Part shown: positions 7,591 to 16,166 of the stretch, in pieces
Numbering within the stretch: position 1 is the stretch's first letter
How the letters are laid out: each line of letters opens with the position of its first letter
Source of the DNA: an uncultured Microcaldota archaeon
GTDB taxonomy: Archaea; Micrarchaeota; Micrarchaeia; Anstonellales; Bilamarchaeaceae
NCBI GenBank assembly: GCA_903835325.1
Contig: CAILMU010000070.1
Location: 1 to 22,335 of the forward strand
Length of the DNA stretch: 22,335 nt
Direction: 5' to 3'
Position numbers and translations under genes: made by a program
The notes under the pieces: model-generated
Database searches by the model: none
The model's input: only the letters and a program-made list of their open reading frames with translations
Told to the model about the DNA's origin: nothing

Positions 7591-8859
7591 TCATTTCAGC
7601 AGCTCCGGGAACAATGTGCTTACCGCATATAGCGTGGACAAAATGATGAGGGAAAGCACGATGAGCCCGCCCAATATGTTCTGGAAGAGCGTGTTCTTGT
7701 ACTTGCCCATTATCTCCTCATCGTTGAGCAGTATTATGAGGAATACCATCGCCGCGGGCAGCAGGGTCACCGCTATCACCTGCACGAACAGGGTTATCAG
7801 CACGAGCGGAGCGCCGGGAATGAGGACCACTGCCGCGGCTGTCGTGCTCGTGAGGAAATAGAACAAGTAGAATCCTGGCGCCTGGGCAGAGCCGTGGTTG
7901 AGGGAATGCGCCCATCCGACCACCTCGCCCCATGCCCACGAGCTCGCGAGCGAGATGCATATCGCGCCTATGAGCCCGGCATCGAACAATCCGATGGCCA
8001 GCATCGTCCCGACCCAGGGGTTTATCGGCATGAGCTCCTGGGCCGCTTGAGCCGCCGAATCGACTTTTGCCCCATACAAAAGGGTCCCTGTGACGATCAC
8101 GCAGAATACGGCTATGAGTATCGTGAAGACCGCCCCCATCGCGGTGTCTAACTTCCCAAACGGGATGTCTTTCTCTTTCATGCCTTTGTCGACGACAGAG
8201 CTCTGCTGGAAGAAAATCATCCAAGGGGCTATCGTGGTCCCTATGTTCGCCATCAGGAAAAACAGCAGTTCGCCATTGAGCCCTCCGGGGAAATTGGGTA
8301 TCGTCGCACCCTTGATCACCGCAGAGATGTCCGGGTGGACCATTATCGCGGCGGGGATGAACACGAGGTTCAGGGCGCAGAAGGCCAGCATTATCTTCTC
8401 CCATGTCCAATACTTGCCCCCGAGCACCATCGCCCACATGATTATCAGGACGACTACTATGGTGATGATCGGCGGGATGCCGAAAATGCTCGCAGCGGCG
8501 GTCATGCCGATGAATTCGGTTATCAGGGTCAGCCAATCCGTGAGGCCCAGATCGAAGAGCGAGAACCAGCCCCAGAAGGAACCGAAGGCATCGAAGATAG
8601 CTTCGGCATGGCCGCGCTTCGTGACGGCGCCGAGGCGGACAGTCATCTCCTGAACGATATATGCGACCGGACCCAGTATTATAAGGAACCAAAGAAGATT
8701 GTATCCGTATTTCGCGCCGGTCGCGGCGTAGGTCGTTATCCCGCCCGCGTCGTTGTCGGCTATCATGACTATGAGGCCCGGGCCGGCTATCATGAGGTAT
8801 GTCACGATTGCCTTGATGACGCGACGGTAGTTGTAATAGAGGTCCGACACAGAAGCCAT
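7591..8859 (-). CDS. NRAMP-family divalent cation transporter, probably of the Mg2+-type (NRMT-like)
   Basis: 422 residues with about 11 hydrophobic helices. NRAMP proteins carry divalent cations with protons. The metal-site motif of helix 1, normally DPGN, reads DNDAGG here (residues 35-40, within MIADNDAGGITTY). The helix-6 motif, normally A/M-P-H, reads APW (211-213, in TTIAPWMIFFQQS). The lost methionine is the residue that favours Mn/Fe over Mg/Ca in classical NRAMPs, so with a MgtE-N/CBS partner downstream the likely cargo is Mg2+. Start: ATG 8859 with GGTG at 8865-8868. A TATA box about 100 bp upstream implies an untranslated leader. It heads a three-gene operon. Confidence 0.9.
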   Translation of the reverse strand: MASVSDLYYNYRRVIKAIVTYLMIAGPGLIVMIADNDAGGITTYAATGAKYGYNLLWFLIILGPVAYIVQEMTVRLGAVTKRGHAEAIFDAFGSFWGWFSLFDLGLTDWLTLITEFIGMTAAASIFGIPPIITIVVVLIIMWAMVLGGKYWTWEKIMLAFCALNLVFIPAAIMVHPDISAVIKGATIPNFPGGLNGELLFFLMANIGTTIAPWMIFFQQSSVVDKGMKEKDIPFGKLDTAMGAVFTILIAVFCVIVTGTLLYGAKVDSAAQAAQELMPINPWVGTMLAIGLFDAGLIGAICISLASSWAWGEVVGWAHSLNHGSAQAPGFYLFYFLTSTTAAAVVLIPGAPLVLITLFVQVIAVTLLPAAMVFLIILLNDEEIMGKYKNTLFQNILGGLIVLSLIILSTLYAVSTLFPELLK

Positions 8860-8875
8860 GAAAGCACCGATCAGT

Positions 8876-8912
8876 TGAAACCTTGTCGGGGCGTTTCGTC
8901 CCGGCCGTCATC
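8876..8912 (-). promoter_or_regulatory. GC-rich hairpin in the leader of the NRAMP operon
   Basis: In the transcript orientation, CGGGACG pairs imperfectly with CGCCCCG around a short A-rich loop (one A/C mismatch). It sits in the about 80-nt leader predicted between the TATA box (8961-8970) and the ATG at 8859. I cannot match it to a known riboswitch. Confidence 0.3.
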
Positions 8913-8960
8913 ATTTTTCCGGATATTTGATGTTTGCCTGTTGAAAACCTGCGCTGCAAT

Positions 8961-8970
8961 CATATATAAT
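8961..8970 (-). promoter_or_regulatory. TATA box of the NRAMP operon
   Basis: ATTATATATG on the minus strand. A start about 26 bp downstream would fall near 8939, giving an about 80-nt 5' leader, unusual in this window where most genes look leaderless. Confidence 0.5.
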
Positions 8971-9011
8971 AGTTTTGGTAATCAGTTGGATTTCTTGTAA
9001 TCATAGGTTGT

Positions 9012-9470
9012 TCAGACATCGACAATGACAAGCGCTTTCCAGCCATCCTTGCCCTTCTTCAATTCGAAATGATGCCAGCTCACGGCCTTGACATCGACGA
9101 CCATGCGGTGCCTGGCGGTATCTATCTCCTCTCCTTTGAGGGTGGCTTCAAGCGAGAACTTCGGCGAATCACCGCTCTTCGATTTCGTAATCTTTATCGA
9201 GAACGAGCGGAAAATGAGCATCTCGGCATCCTTGAGGAAGACCAGTTCGTCGAGGAAATCGTGGAGCAGCCTCTCCTCGCCTGCCGCATGGATTGTTATC
9301 TTCCGTTCGACCTTGTCTGCGAGTATTGAAGAATCCTCTATCATGGTGTTCGTGAGGGCGATGGCTGCGCTCTCGAAAAGCTCCTCCAGCGTCCTGCCGT
9401 CGGCTTCGAATGCCACATCAGCGGCGGTCAGGTCCTCTCTGTATCTGTATCCCATGATTATCACGGTCAT
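9012..9470 (-). CDS. Archease, activator of the RtcB RNA ligase
   Basis: 152 residues from ATG 9470, or 147 from ATG 9455, which matches the family's usual short N-terminus better; ATG 9470 overlaps the upstream stop as TGATG. Archease speeds guanylylation and turnover of RtcB, which joins tRNA exons after intron removal. Recognised from TAADVAFEADGRTLEELFESAA, LLHDFLDELVFLKDAE, the KAVSWHHFELKK strand, and a terminal VIVDV with the conserved metal-binding Asp. The usual N-terminal HTAD reads TAAD: the Asp is kept but the preceding His is replaced. RtcB is present at 14573-16045. Co-transcribed with the CobW-type GTPase. Confidence 0.9.
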   Translation of the reverse strand: MTVIIMGYRYREDLTAADVAFEADGRTLEELFESAAIALTNTMIEDSSILADKVERKITIHAAGEERLLHDFLDELVFLKDAEMLIFRSFSIKITKSKSGDSPKFSLEATLKGEEIDTARHRMVVDVKAVSWHHFELKKGKDGWKALVIVDV

Positions 9471-10405
9471 CACGGCCGAATCCTGCATCCGTCCAAGCTT
9501 TCACGGATTTTTTTCTCGATTTTGCCGATGCTTTCGCCGATGAACACAAGTTCGGTCCTATCATTCTTAAACTCTTTCTTGTTCGTGCGTCCCGCAGCCC
9601 GGTCGACCAGGAAGGAGCCCTTCTCGGTCATGATGAAGCCTTTGGCGCGGTATATCCCCTCAGGGAGATTCTCGATGAATGCGATTGTCTTATCGTGTTC
9701 CATCTTCCGTTCGGTCGAATACACGAAACTCCCGAATCCGGTTTCGTGCGCGCCCGGGATTCCTTTATGGGGATTTTTCGTAATCGAACCCGGTTTCTCC
9801 GCCTCCATCCCTTTTTTTGCGCCGAACACGCTCCCAATATCCATTTCGCACCTGCTCGTCTCGATTATCGATGCATGGGGATTGATATCCTTGATGATGG
9901 GACGTACCCGTTTCTTTTCCTCTCCGCTTTCGATCAAATCGCATTTGTTGATTATCAATATGTCCGCGAGCTCTATCTGTTCGCGCCCTGTGTGCCCGAT
10001 GACAGGGAATCTCGATATGGCATCTGCATCCACGACTGTGACGATGGATTCGAGCCTGAGGCTCTTGATATTGTTCTTGATATCATATGCGAGGGCAGAT
10101 GGCTCTGCGACGCCCGTAGTCTCGACGACTATCCATTCCGGGTCAGCCAATCCAATTAGCTCTTCGACAGCTGATGCGAATTCACCGGAAAGCGAGCAGC
10201 ACACGCATCCTCCGGAGAGCTCGGCGATACGTATGCCTTTCCCCTCGATTATCCTCCCATCTATGGAAATCCTCCCGAACTCGTTCATCACGATTGCGAT
10301 GCGCCTGCCTTTCTCGAGACTATCCTTGATTATCCGCTCGAGCAGTGTCGTTTTCCCTGCGCCGAGATAGCCAGTGATGACAGTGACGGGAATCGCTTCT
10401 TCCAT
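9470..10405 (-). CDS. COG0523/CobW-family GTPase (putative metallochaperone)
   Basis: 311 residues, the normal family length. These SIMIBI-class G3E GTPases use GTP binding to hand metal ions (Zn, Co, Ni, possibly Mn) to client proteins. Visible: Walker A GYLGAGKTT (12-20), the metal-binding GCVCC (66-70) in the loop after the first helices, VVETTG, NKCDL, and a C-terminal CobW_C region with IYRAKGFI. The open frame extends 102 codons further upstream, but ATG 10405 gives the family start PVTVITGYLGAGKTT and is spaced for a TATA box (10431-10440). Its stop overlaps the archease start, so archease or RtcB is a candidate client; that link is inference. Confidence 0.9.
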   Translation of the reverse strand: MEEAIPVTVITGYLGAGKTTLLERIIKDSLEKGRRIAIVMNEFGRISIDGRIIEGKGIRIAELSGGCVCCSLSGEFASAVEELIGLADPEWIVVETTGVAEPSALAYDIKNNIKSLRLESIVTVVDADAISRFPVIGHTGREQIELADILIINKCDLIESGEEKKRVRPIIKDINPHASIIETSRCEMDIGSVFGAKKGMEAEKPGSITKNPHKGIPGAHETGFGSFVYSTERKMEHDKTIAFIENLPEGIYRAKGFIMTEKGSFLVDRAAGRTNKKEFKNDRTELVFIGESIGKIEKKIRESLDGCRIRP

Positions 10406-10430
10406 GAATGTTTTTGTTGGAGGGAACGGG

Positions 10431-10440
10431 TAATAAACCT
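10431..10440 (-). promoter_or_regulatory. TATA box of the CobW GTPase-archease operon
   Basis: AGGTTTATTA on the minus strand, centred about 30 bp before the ATG at 10405, consistent with a nearly leaderless mRNA. Confidence 0.45.
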
Positions 10441-10485
10441 GGATGAAAGTCGTAGTCCGTGCCAATATTTGGGTCAAGGCGCGTA

Positions 10486-10497
10486 TTTTTATATATT
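10486..10497 (+). promoter_or_regulatory. TATA box of the beta-helix surface protein gene
   Basis: TTTTTATATATT is centred about 24 bp before ATG 10515. This spacing decides for ATG 10515 over the in-frame ATG at 10443, which lies upstream of the box. Confidence 0.55.
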
Positions 10498-10514
10498 GCA
10501 GAAAATATCTGTCC

Positions 10515-13500
10515 ATGCGACCGATATATGTAATATTAGGGATCATTCTGATAGCAGGCCTTTCTTTCTGCGCCACCAACAACGTGTCTTCGTGCCAGAA
10601 CATAACGTCTTCAGGCGTGTACAATCTGAACACGACTCTCTCAGGGGCGCCCAACGATGCCTCTGAGATTTGGGCCTCGGGTTTGGCGTGCATCAAGATA
10701 GATTCCGACAACGTCCTGCTCGATTGCCGCGGTTTCTCGATTCATTCGACCTCGGGCGTGAGCACATTTGCGGTCGCGATGAACAAGAGCCATTCGAACA
10801 TCACCATCCAGAATTGCAGGATAGTCAACTACACCAACTCTATTTTCCTCCAAAACGTATCCTCCGGCCTTATCTTCAACAACACCATCACCAACTGCAC
10901 CGGGACCCCCATGCTGATAAACTACACCAGCTCTTCCCTGAATATCACCAGCAACGTCCTGGTCAATGTCAGCAACGGCATCGTATTGTACGGTTCATGC
11001 CAGGACTGCCAGGTCAGGAACAACTATATCCAAGGCGGCGATTTCGGCGCTTTCTACCCGGCCGGATTCTACATGAGCCTCCAGAACGGCGCTGTTGTGA
11101 ACAATACGGTCAACGGCCTGAACATCGGGTTCTTTGTGCAACTGTCCAATTCCACAGCCGCGAACAACACGGCGTCCGCCAACAGACAGACTGGTTTCTA
11201 TTTCTTCAACAGCGATCACGTGCTTATCCAGAACAACAGCGCATCATTCGCTGAAAACAGGTACTTAGAGTCCTCCGATTCCGGTTTCTATTTCGTTTCG
11301 GTCACAAATTCGACGGTCGTCTCGAATCGGGCTGACGGGAATTACGGGCCGGGTTTCCTTGTGCCGAGCAGTGGCCCGGCAGTCAACCTCACATTCATCA
11401 ACAACGTCGCGAACTCGAGCTATGCCTCGGACACATACGCGCCTGGGTACGGTTTCTATATCGGGATAGGCAATGTCGTCCTCATCAACAACACGGCATA
11501 CGACAATGATATCGGATTCCGGACCCAATCCAATTGCAATCTCACGATCAATACCGCGCACAACAATGACTTCGGGTTCGTGGTGGATTCATCCGGGACC
11601 GGCAATCTCCTTCTCAACAACACCGCGTTGAACAATTCCATCGGTTTCTCAGATATACCGAGTTCCTATCTGAACAGGTTCTTGAACAACACCGCGGACT
11701 ACAACCTTTACTCAGGTTACGATATATACGGGGCGAATGAGACCCTCATCGGGAGCAGGGCCGATCACAACGGGCAGACATTCGATGGCTACGGATTCCA
11801 TTTCCGGCCTGGCGCCATAAACAATACAGCGTCATCGAACACGGCCGACTACAACACCCTGTACGGTTTCTTTTTCGATGATTCCCCCGGGAACAACCTC
11901 ACAGGCAATACAGCCCAGGGGAACTTGCATTATGACCTTTATGTCGATGCGACCAGCAAAGCGGGCTGCGCTGTCGTTGTCTCCAACCTGGTCGGAACCG
12001 GAGGGCAGCACGTATATTATTCGAACGTGCCGGTCAACCTCGTTTCGCCTTCGCCAGCACCGCCAGAGATATTCCTCTGCGGAGCCGACGGTTCGAACCT
12101 CACCGGAGTGACGGCGAGCGGCGGCACCCAGAACGACGGCATCGTGCTCCTCTTATCTAACCGTGCGACGATAAGGGATTCGACCTCTTCAGGGAATTAT
12201 TTCGGATTCAATGTGATTGGGAGCGAAAACGTCTCCCTGATCCACAATATCGCGGACGGCAACAACGACTCGGGATTCATGACGCAGAGCGTCAACGCAA
12301 CGTTCGTGAACAACAGCGCCTCAGGCAATGCGAAATATGGGTTCGAAATAGGCTCGATATTATTCGGCGGCGCATCGCAATACGATACCCTTATCACAAA
12401 TACGGCAAGCGGCAACCTGGACTCGGGCTTCCTGCTCTATTCGCATTACAACAGATTTTACGCGAACAACGCTACCTCCAATGCGGTAAACGGCTTCCTC
12501 ATCAAAGGCGATTACAATTCGTTCAGCAACGATTCCGCGATCGGCAATGGCATAACGAAGAACGGCTTCAACATCACCGGCAGGGACTACAACAATTTCA
12601 CCGGCATACGCTCGTACGGCAACACGGCATACGGTGTGTACGACGGTTCGACCGGCATAGTGTCCTCATACGACACCTACCGGAACGTGCAGGTGCACGA
12701 CAACGCCATCGGTTTCTATTTCGTCAACTCGGAAAACAACGCAATCATCGATTCGACAATATACGGCAATTCGCAGTACGGCATCATCGACCGGGCGCCC
12801 ACCAGCCCCGGCTTGGCCTTGCAAGGCTCACGCCTTTATAACAACCCGGTAGAGATTTTCGAGGACTCCAATTACCTCGCTTTCATAAGGCCTTTCAGTT
12901 TCGCCATCAATGATACCGTCCTCGGTTCAGCGAATCCGGTGAATATATCGATTTCGGATTCTCTGAGCGATGGAGGCCTGCAGATAAGCGAATCATCCGC
13001 TCCGTCCGGGTCATCGCCATCCGGTTACTCCCCAATGGGCAAATATCTCAAGATAAACTTCACCAATGGCGAACCGGCCCTGGATTCGCTCTCCATCCAC
13101 TACCTAGCCAGCGATGTCGCCTCATTCAACGCGAGCACGGTATCGCTTTTCATCTGGAACCTGACATCCTGGGTGGTGGCGCCGAGCCAGTCCCTGAATG
13201 AGAGCACACGGACAGTGAGCGCATTCACCCTCTCGAACATCACGAGCGACGACATCTACGGCGTCTTCGCCGAGGGTGTTGCGACCCCACCCCCATCCGG
13301 CGGAGGCGAGACAACGACGAGGGTCTGCCCGTCGGATATATCGCTCGAGTATGGGTGCTCTTCCTATTCCGTCACCGTCCGCGAAAGCGACGGGGTCGTG
13401 ATAAAGGGTGCAAGGGTCGAGATAATCGCCCCGAACGGCCCGGCGACCTCTCCGACATACTACGACAACACGAATTCCGACGGCATCGTGACTTTCCCTG

Positions 13501-14495
13501 ACGGCACCCTATGCGGGCAGACTGTGACGATAAACGCGTATACCAACTCGTGCGATGCGATAAAGACAATTACCGCCACTATCCAGTGCGGAGGTTCCGC
13601 TTGCGGATGCAATACGGATGCCGACTGCAAGAGCAACGAATATTGCGATCTGTCGGCGCACCAGTGCAAAGCCGACTGCCAGTGCACCAGCTACCAGGCC
13701 TGCGAGAACCACGTGTGCAAGAACGAGCCTTGCGCAGGTGGGCAGTGCGACTCTTCAAGCGACAACCCGAACTGCCACTGCTCTGCAGTCAAGACCTGCG
13801 ACATGAGCACAAGGACCTGCAAAGCTCAATGCTCGCAGGATGCCGATTGCGGGACCAGACAATACTGCGACGCCGGTCAATGCAAGGGCGGATGCTCGAG
13901 CGATGACGAATGCGGGCCCGCACAGTATTGCGATGGGACCACCCACGCATGCACGGATCTCGGCTGCGGAAAAATAGAGAACCACAACCTTGTCCAGAGA
14001 TGGGACTGCGGAGGCGACAATTGCCCTGCATGCGCAAGCGGCGCCAGCTGCGATGCTACGACGCACACGTGCAAGCAGGGCGGAAACCTTACCGGCCCGA
14101 CCTCGGGTTTCGTAGGTGAGAACGTCACCGTCTCAGCAACCGTCCCTGACCCGGCAACCGGCGGAACCAAACCCTGCGCCTTCTGCGCAGTGTCGGTAGA
14201 ACAGGGCGGGAAATCCGTCCAGGTGACGACAGATGCGAACGGGAAAGCCATCGTGAGGCTGCTCTCCACCGGCGCGGTGAAATTCACGCTTCTGAGCACC
14301 AACGGCGTTCCGACCGCTTCCCTGGAAGTCCAGTCCCTGCAGAAGACCGCGCCAAGTACAAACCCTGCGCCGACCTGGCTGGGGATGCTGACTGCAGCCG
14401 CGCCCTTACTCATAGGGCTCCTCCTCATAGCCACGATACTGTTCATCATCTGGCGCTCGAGGAAAGGGGAGAAGTTCAAGCCCATGAGAAAATGA
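10515..14495 (+). CDS. Giant cell-surface protein: NosD-like beta-helix, beta-sandwich and Cys-rich stalk, membrane-anchored
   Basis: 1326 residues. A signal peptide (RPIYVILGIILIAGLSFCA) is followed by a long Asn-rich right-handed beta-helix (about 30-785) built of short repeats such as N-N-T-A-x-x-N and G-F-x-F, like NosD/PbH1 repeats. A beta domain follows (about 790-920), then a PPPSGGG linker, an Ig/CarboxypepD_reg-like domain (about 935-1020), a Cys-rich stalk with DADCKSNEYC-type and DADCGTRQYC-type repeats (about 1025-1187), a second Ig-like domain (about 1190-1272), and a C-terminal transmembrane helix (about 1288-1312) with a basic tail. Sequons are dense. The fold suggests glycan binding, adhesion or polysaccharide cleavage; I see no catalytic signature. 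The gene ends at a strong terminator. Confidence 0.88.
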   Translation: MRPIYVILGIILIAGLSFCATNNVSSCQNITSSGVYNLNTTLSGAPNDASEIWASGLACIKIDSDNVLLDCRGFSIHSTSGVSTFAVAMNKSHSNITIQNCRIVNYTNSIFLQNVSSGLIFNNTITNCTGTPMLINYTSSSLNITSNVLVNVSNGIVLYGSCQDCQVRNNYIQGGDFGAFYPAGFYMSLQNGAVVNNTVNGLNIGFFVQLSNSTAANNTASANRQTGFYFFNSDHVLIQNNSASFAENRYLESSDSGFYFVSVTNSTVVSNRADGNYGPGFLVPSSGPAVNLTFINNVANSSYASDTYAPGYGFYIGIGNVVLINNTAYDNDIGFRTQSNCNLTINTAHNNDFGFVVDSSGTGNLLLNNTALNNSIGFSDIPSSYLNRFLNNTADYNLYSGYDIYGANETLIGSRADHNGQTFDGYGFHFRPGAINNTASSNTADYNTLYGFFFDDSPGNNLTGNTAQGNLHYDLYVDATSKAGCAVVVSNLVGTGGQHVYYSNVPVNLVSPSPAPPEIFLCGADGSNLTGVTASGGTQNDGIVLLLSNRATIRDSTSSGNYFGFNVIGSENVSLIHNIADGNNDSGFMTQSVNATFVNNSASGNAKYGFEIGSILFGGASQYDTLITNTASGNLDSGFLLYSHYNRFYANNATSNAVNGFLIKGDYNSFSNDSAIGNGITKNGFNITGRDYNNFTGIRSYGNTAYGVYDGSTGIVSSYDTYRNVQVHDNAIGFYFVNSENNAIIDSTIYGNSQYGIIDRAPTSPGLALQGSRLYNNPVEIFEDSNYLAFIRPFSFAINDTVLGSANPVNISISDSLSDGGLQISESSAPSGSSPSGYSPMGKYLKINFTNGEPALDSLSIHYLASDVASFNASTVSLFIWNLTSWVVAPSQSLNESTRTVSAFTLSNITSDDIYGVFAEGVATPPPSGGGETTTRVCPSDISLEYGCSSYSVTVRESDGVVIKGARVEIIAPNGPATSPTYYDNTNSDGIVTFPDGTLCGQTVTINAYTNSCDAIKTITATIQCGGSACGCNTDADCKSNEYCDLSAHQCKADCQCTSYQACENHVCKNEPCAGGQCDSSSDNPNCHCSAVKTCDMSTRTCKAQCSQDADCGTRQYCDAGQCKGGCSSDDECGPAQYCDGTTHACTDLGCGKIENHNLVQRWDCGGDNCPACASGASCDATTHTCKQGGNLTGPTSGFVGENVTVSATVPDPATGGTKPCAFCAVSVEQGGKSVQVTTDANGKAIVRLLSTGAVKFTLLSTNGVPTASLEVQSLQKTAPSTNPAPTWLGMLTAAAPLLIGLLLIATILFIIWRSRKGEKFKPMRK

Positions 14496-14498
14496 GAT

Positions 14499-14527
14499 GA
14501 GGGGTATCCCCTCGTTTTTCCTTTTTT
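14499..14527 (+). terminator. Intrinsic-like terminator of the surface protein gene
   Basis: Perfect stem GAGGGG (14499-14504) / CCCCTC (14508-14513) with a 3-nt loop, followed by T5 (14515-14519) and T6 (14522-14527). It begins 4 bp after the stop codon and separates this gene from convergent rtcB. Confidence 0.75.
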
Positions 14528-14572
14528 ATCTTATTATCTTGATCTTCCCTTCTTTTCGCCGATTCCCCCGAA

Positions 14573-16045
14573 TCATCCCTTGACATTCGCAATCGGGACC
14601 AGCTTCACGACCTTCCTGGAAATCCCTGCGTTATGGGCCGTCTCGATGACCTCATCGATATCCTTGTATGCGGCCCCTGCCTCTTCAGCAAGCCCGGCAT
14701 AGGATGCTGTCTTCACCAGGATGCCTCTCTTCTCCATGTCCTTCTGGAGCTCGTCGCCCCTGTACAGCTGTTTGGCCCTTGTGCGGCTCATGGTCCGGCC
14801 GGAGCCATGCGCTGTCGTGAACCATGTCTGGGCTCCTGTTTCAGCCCCCACAAGAAGGTATGAACCTGTCTCCATGCTCCCGCCTATGATTATCGGCTGG
14901 CCGTCATCCTTATAGCGCGCCGAGACTTCCGGCCTGCCTGGGCCGAAGGCGGCCGTGGCGCCTTTCCGGTGCACTATCAGCTCCTTCCATCCGCCATCCA
15001 CCTGATGCTTCTCCAGGGAAGCGCGGTTGTGCGCTACATCGTAAATCTGTTTCATCCCCAGTTTCTCAGCATCCGTCTTGAAGACATCCGAGAAGACCTC
15101 CCGGACACGGTGGAGTATCGTCTGGCGGTTGGCAAAACTCATGTTCATGGCGCATTTCATCCCTGAGAAATAGTTCTGCCCTTCCGGGGAATTGAACGGA
15201 GCGCTTGCGAGCTCGCGGTCGAGTATCTTGATTTTATATTTGCTCTCCATGACCTCCAGGAAGATATTCAGGTAATCCGTCGCGACCTGGTGGCCGAAAC
15301 CGCGCGAACCGCAGTGGAACATGACGACTATCTGGTCGGGGAATATCCCCCACCGTTTCGCCAAAGCCTTGTCGTGGATGTTCTCCTCCTTGACATGCTG
15401 TATCTCAAGGTAATGGTTTCCGCTCCCCAGGGTCCCTATCTGGTCCTTTCCCCGTTGCACGGCCTTGTCGCTAACAGTCCTGTTGTCGGCATTCTCTTCC
15501 CTTCCGCCTAGCTCGGTGACCTCCAGATCGTCCTTCCAGCCATAACCATTGTCGATGCACCATTCGGAACCTTCCTCCACGACCTTCCTGAAAGTCGAGG
15601 CATCGAGCTTCACGAATCCCTTGCTCCCGACTCCAGCAGGGACGCTTTTGAACAGCTTGTCAAGGAGTTCATGTATCTTGGGCTGCACATCCTTGATAGT
15701 CAGGTCCGTGCGTATCAGCCTCATCCCGCAGTTGATATCGAAACCGATCCCGCCCGGCGATATCACTCCGCCGTCGTTGGTGTCCATAGCCGCGACCCCG
15801 CCTATCGGGAAGCCATAACCGCTGTGCCCGTCCGGCATGCAGAAAGCGTGCTTCACTATCCCCGGAAGGGTGGCGACGTTGGTTATCTGGTCGAACACAT
15901 GGATGTCCATGCCATCCAGAAGCGCTTTGCTCGCGTAGATGCGGGCAGGGACTCGCATCCCCTGTTTGTAGCTGGGGTCTATCTCCCAGATGTAATCCGT
16001 GATTTTCTTCATATCCGGTCTTTTGATATCGTCATTGTAGCCCAT
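14573..16045 (-). CDS. rtcB: RNA-splicing ligase RtcB (tRNA-splicing ligase)
   Basis: 490 residues, full length. RtcB joins a 2',3'-cyclic phosphate (or 3'-phosphate) RNA end to a 5'-OH with GTP and Mn2+, sealing archaeal tRNA exons and introns. Visible: CMPDGHSGYGFPIGG (69-83), DINCGMR with the metal-binding Asp104/Cys106, GSGNHYLEIQ (208-217), HCGSRGFGH (244-252), ETGSYLLVG (392-400), and TTAHGSGRTMSR with the guanylylated His at about 413. No intein interrupts it. AGGTG is placed 5 nt before ATG 16045, supporting that start over the Met 11 codons on. Its activator archease is 5 kb away in another operon. Confidence 0.97.
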   Translation of the reverse strand: MGYNDDIKRPDMKKITDYIWEIDPSYKQGMRVPARIYASKALLDGMDIHVFDQITNVATLPGIVKHAFCMPDGHSGYGFPIGGVAAMDTNDGGVISPGGIGFDINCGMRLIRTDLTIKDVQPKIHELLDKLFKSVPAGVGSKGFVKLDASTFRKVVEEGSEWCIDNGYGWKDDLEVTELGGREENADNRTVSDKAVQRGKDQIGTLGSGNHYLEIQHVKEENIHDKALAKRWGIFPDQIVVMFHCGSRGFGHQVATDYLNIFLEVMESKYKIKILDRELASAPFNSPEGQNYFSGMKCAMNMSFANRQTILHRVREVFSDVFKTDAEKLGMKQIYDVAHNRASLEKHQVDGGWKELIVHRKGATAAFGPGRPEVSARYKDDGQPIIIGGSMETGSYLLVGAETGAQTWFTTAHGSGRTMSRTRAKQLYRGDELQKDMEKRGILVKTASYAGLAEEAGAAYKDIDEVIETAHNAGISRKVVKLVPIANVKG

Positions 16046-16070
16046 AATCGCACCTTAAGGAATAGAAATT

Positions 16071-16137
16071 GCCTATAACATAATAGAGATGACCTATAAC
16101 CTATTTAATAGAAATAGATAATCAAATAATCATATCA
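16071..16137. promoter_or_regulatory. AT-rich divergent promoter between rtcB and the basic protein gene
   Basis: The 121-bp gap is strongly AT-rich. CCTATAAC occurs twice (16072-16079 and 16093-16100), and a CATAAAT at 16135-16141 is centred about 29 bp before the ATG at 16167. The repeated octamer could be a TATA box used twice or an operator; it cannot be decided from sequence. Confidence 0.4.
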
Positions 16138-16166
16138 TAAATCCAAATCATCAATGATATCCCGAA

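Noticed and set aside
7718..8959. 413-residue alternative minus-strand frame over the NRAMP gene
   Set aside because: Very rich in Arg, His, Pro and Gly, typical of an out-of-frame reading of a GC-rich gene; the NRAMP frame is clear.
10406..10711. 102-codon upstream extension of the CobW GTPase frame
   Set aside because: It runs through the divergent promoter and into the surface-protein gene, while the family start and TATA spacing fit ATG 10405.
10800..12800. Repetitive AAC/ACC-rich DNA resembling a repeat array or CRISPR
   Set aside because: The repeats are coding beta-helix units of variable length in one open frame, without identical repeats or unique spacers.
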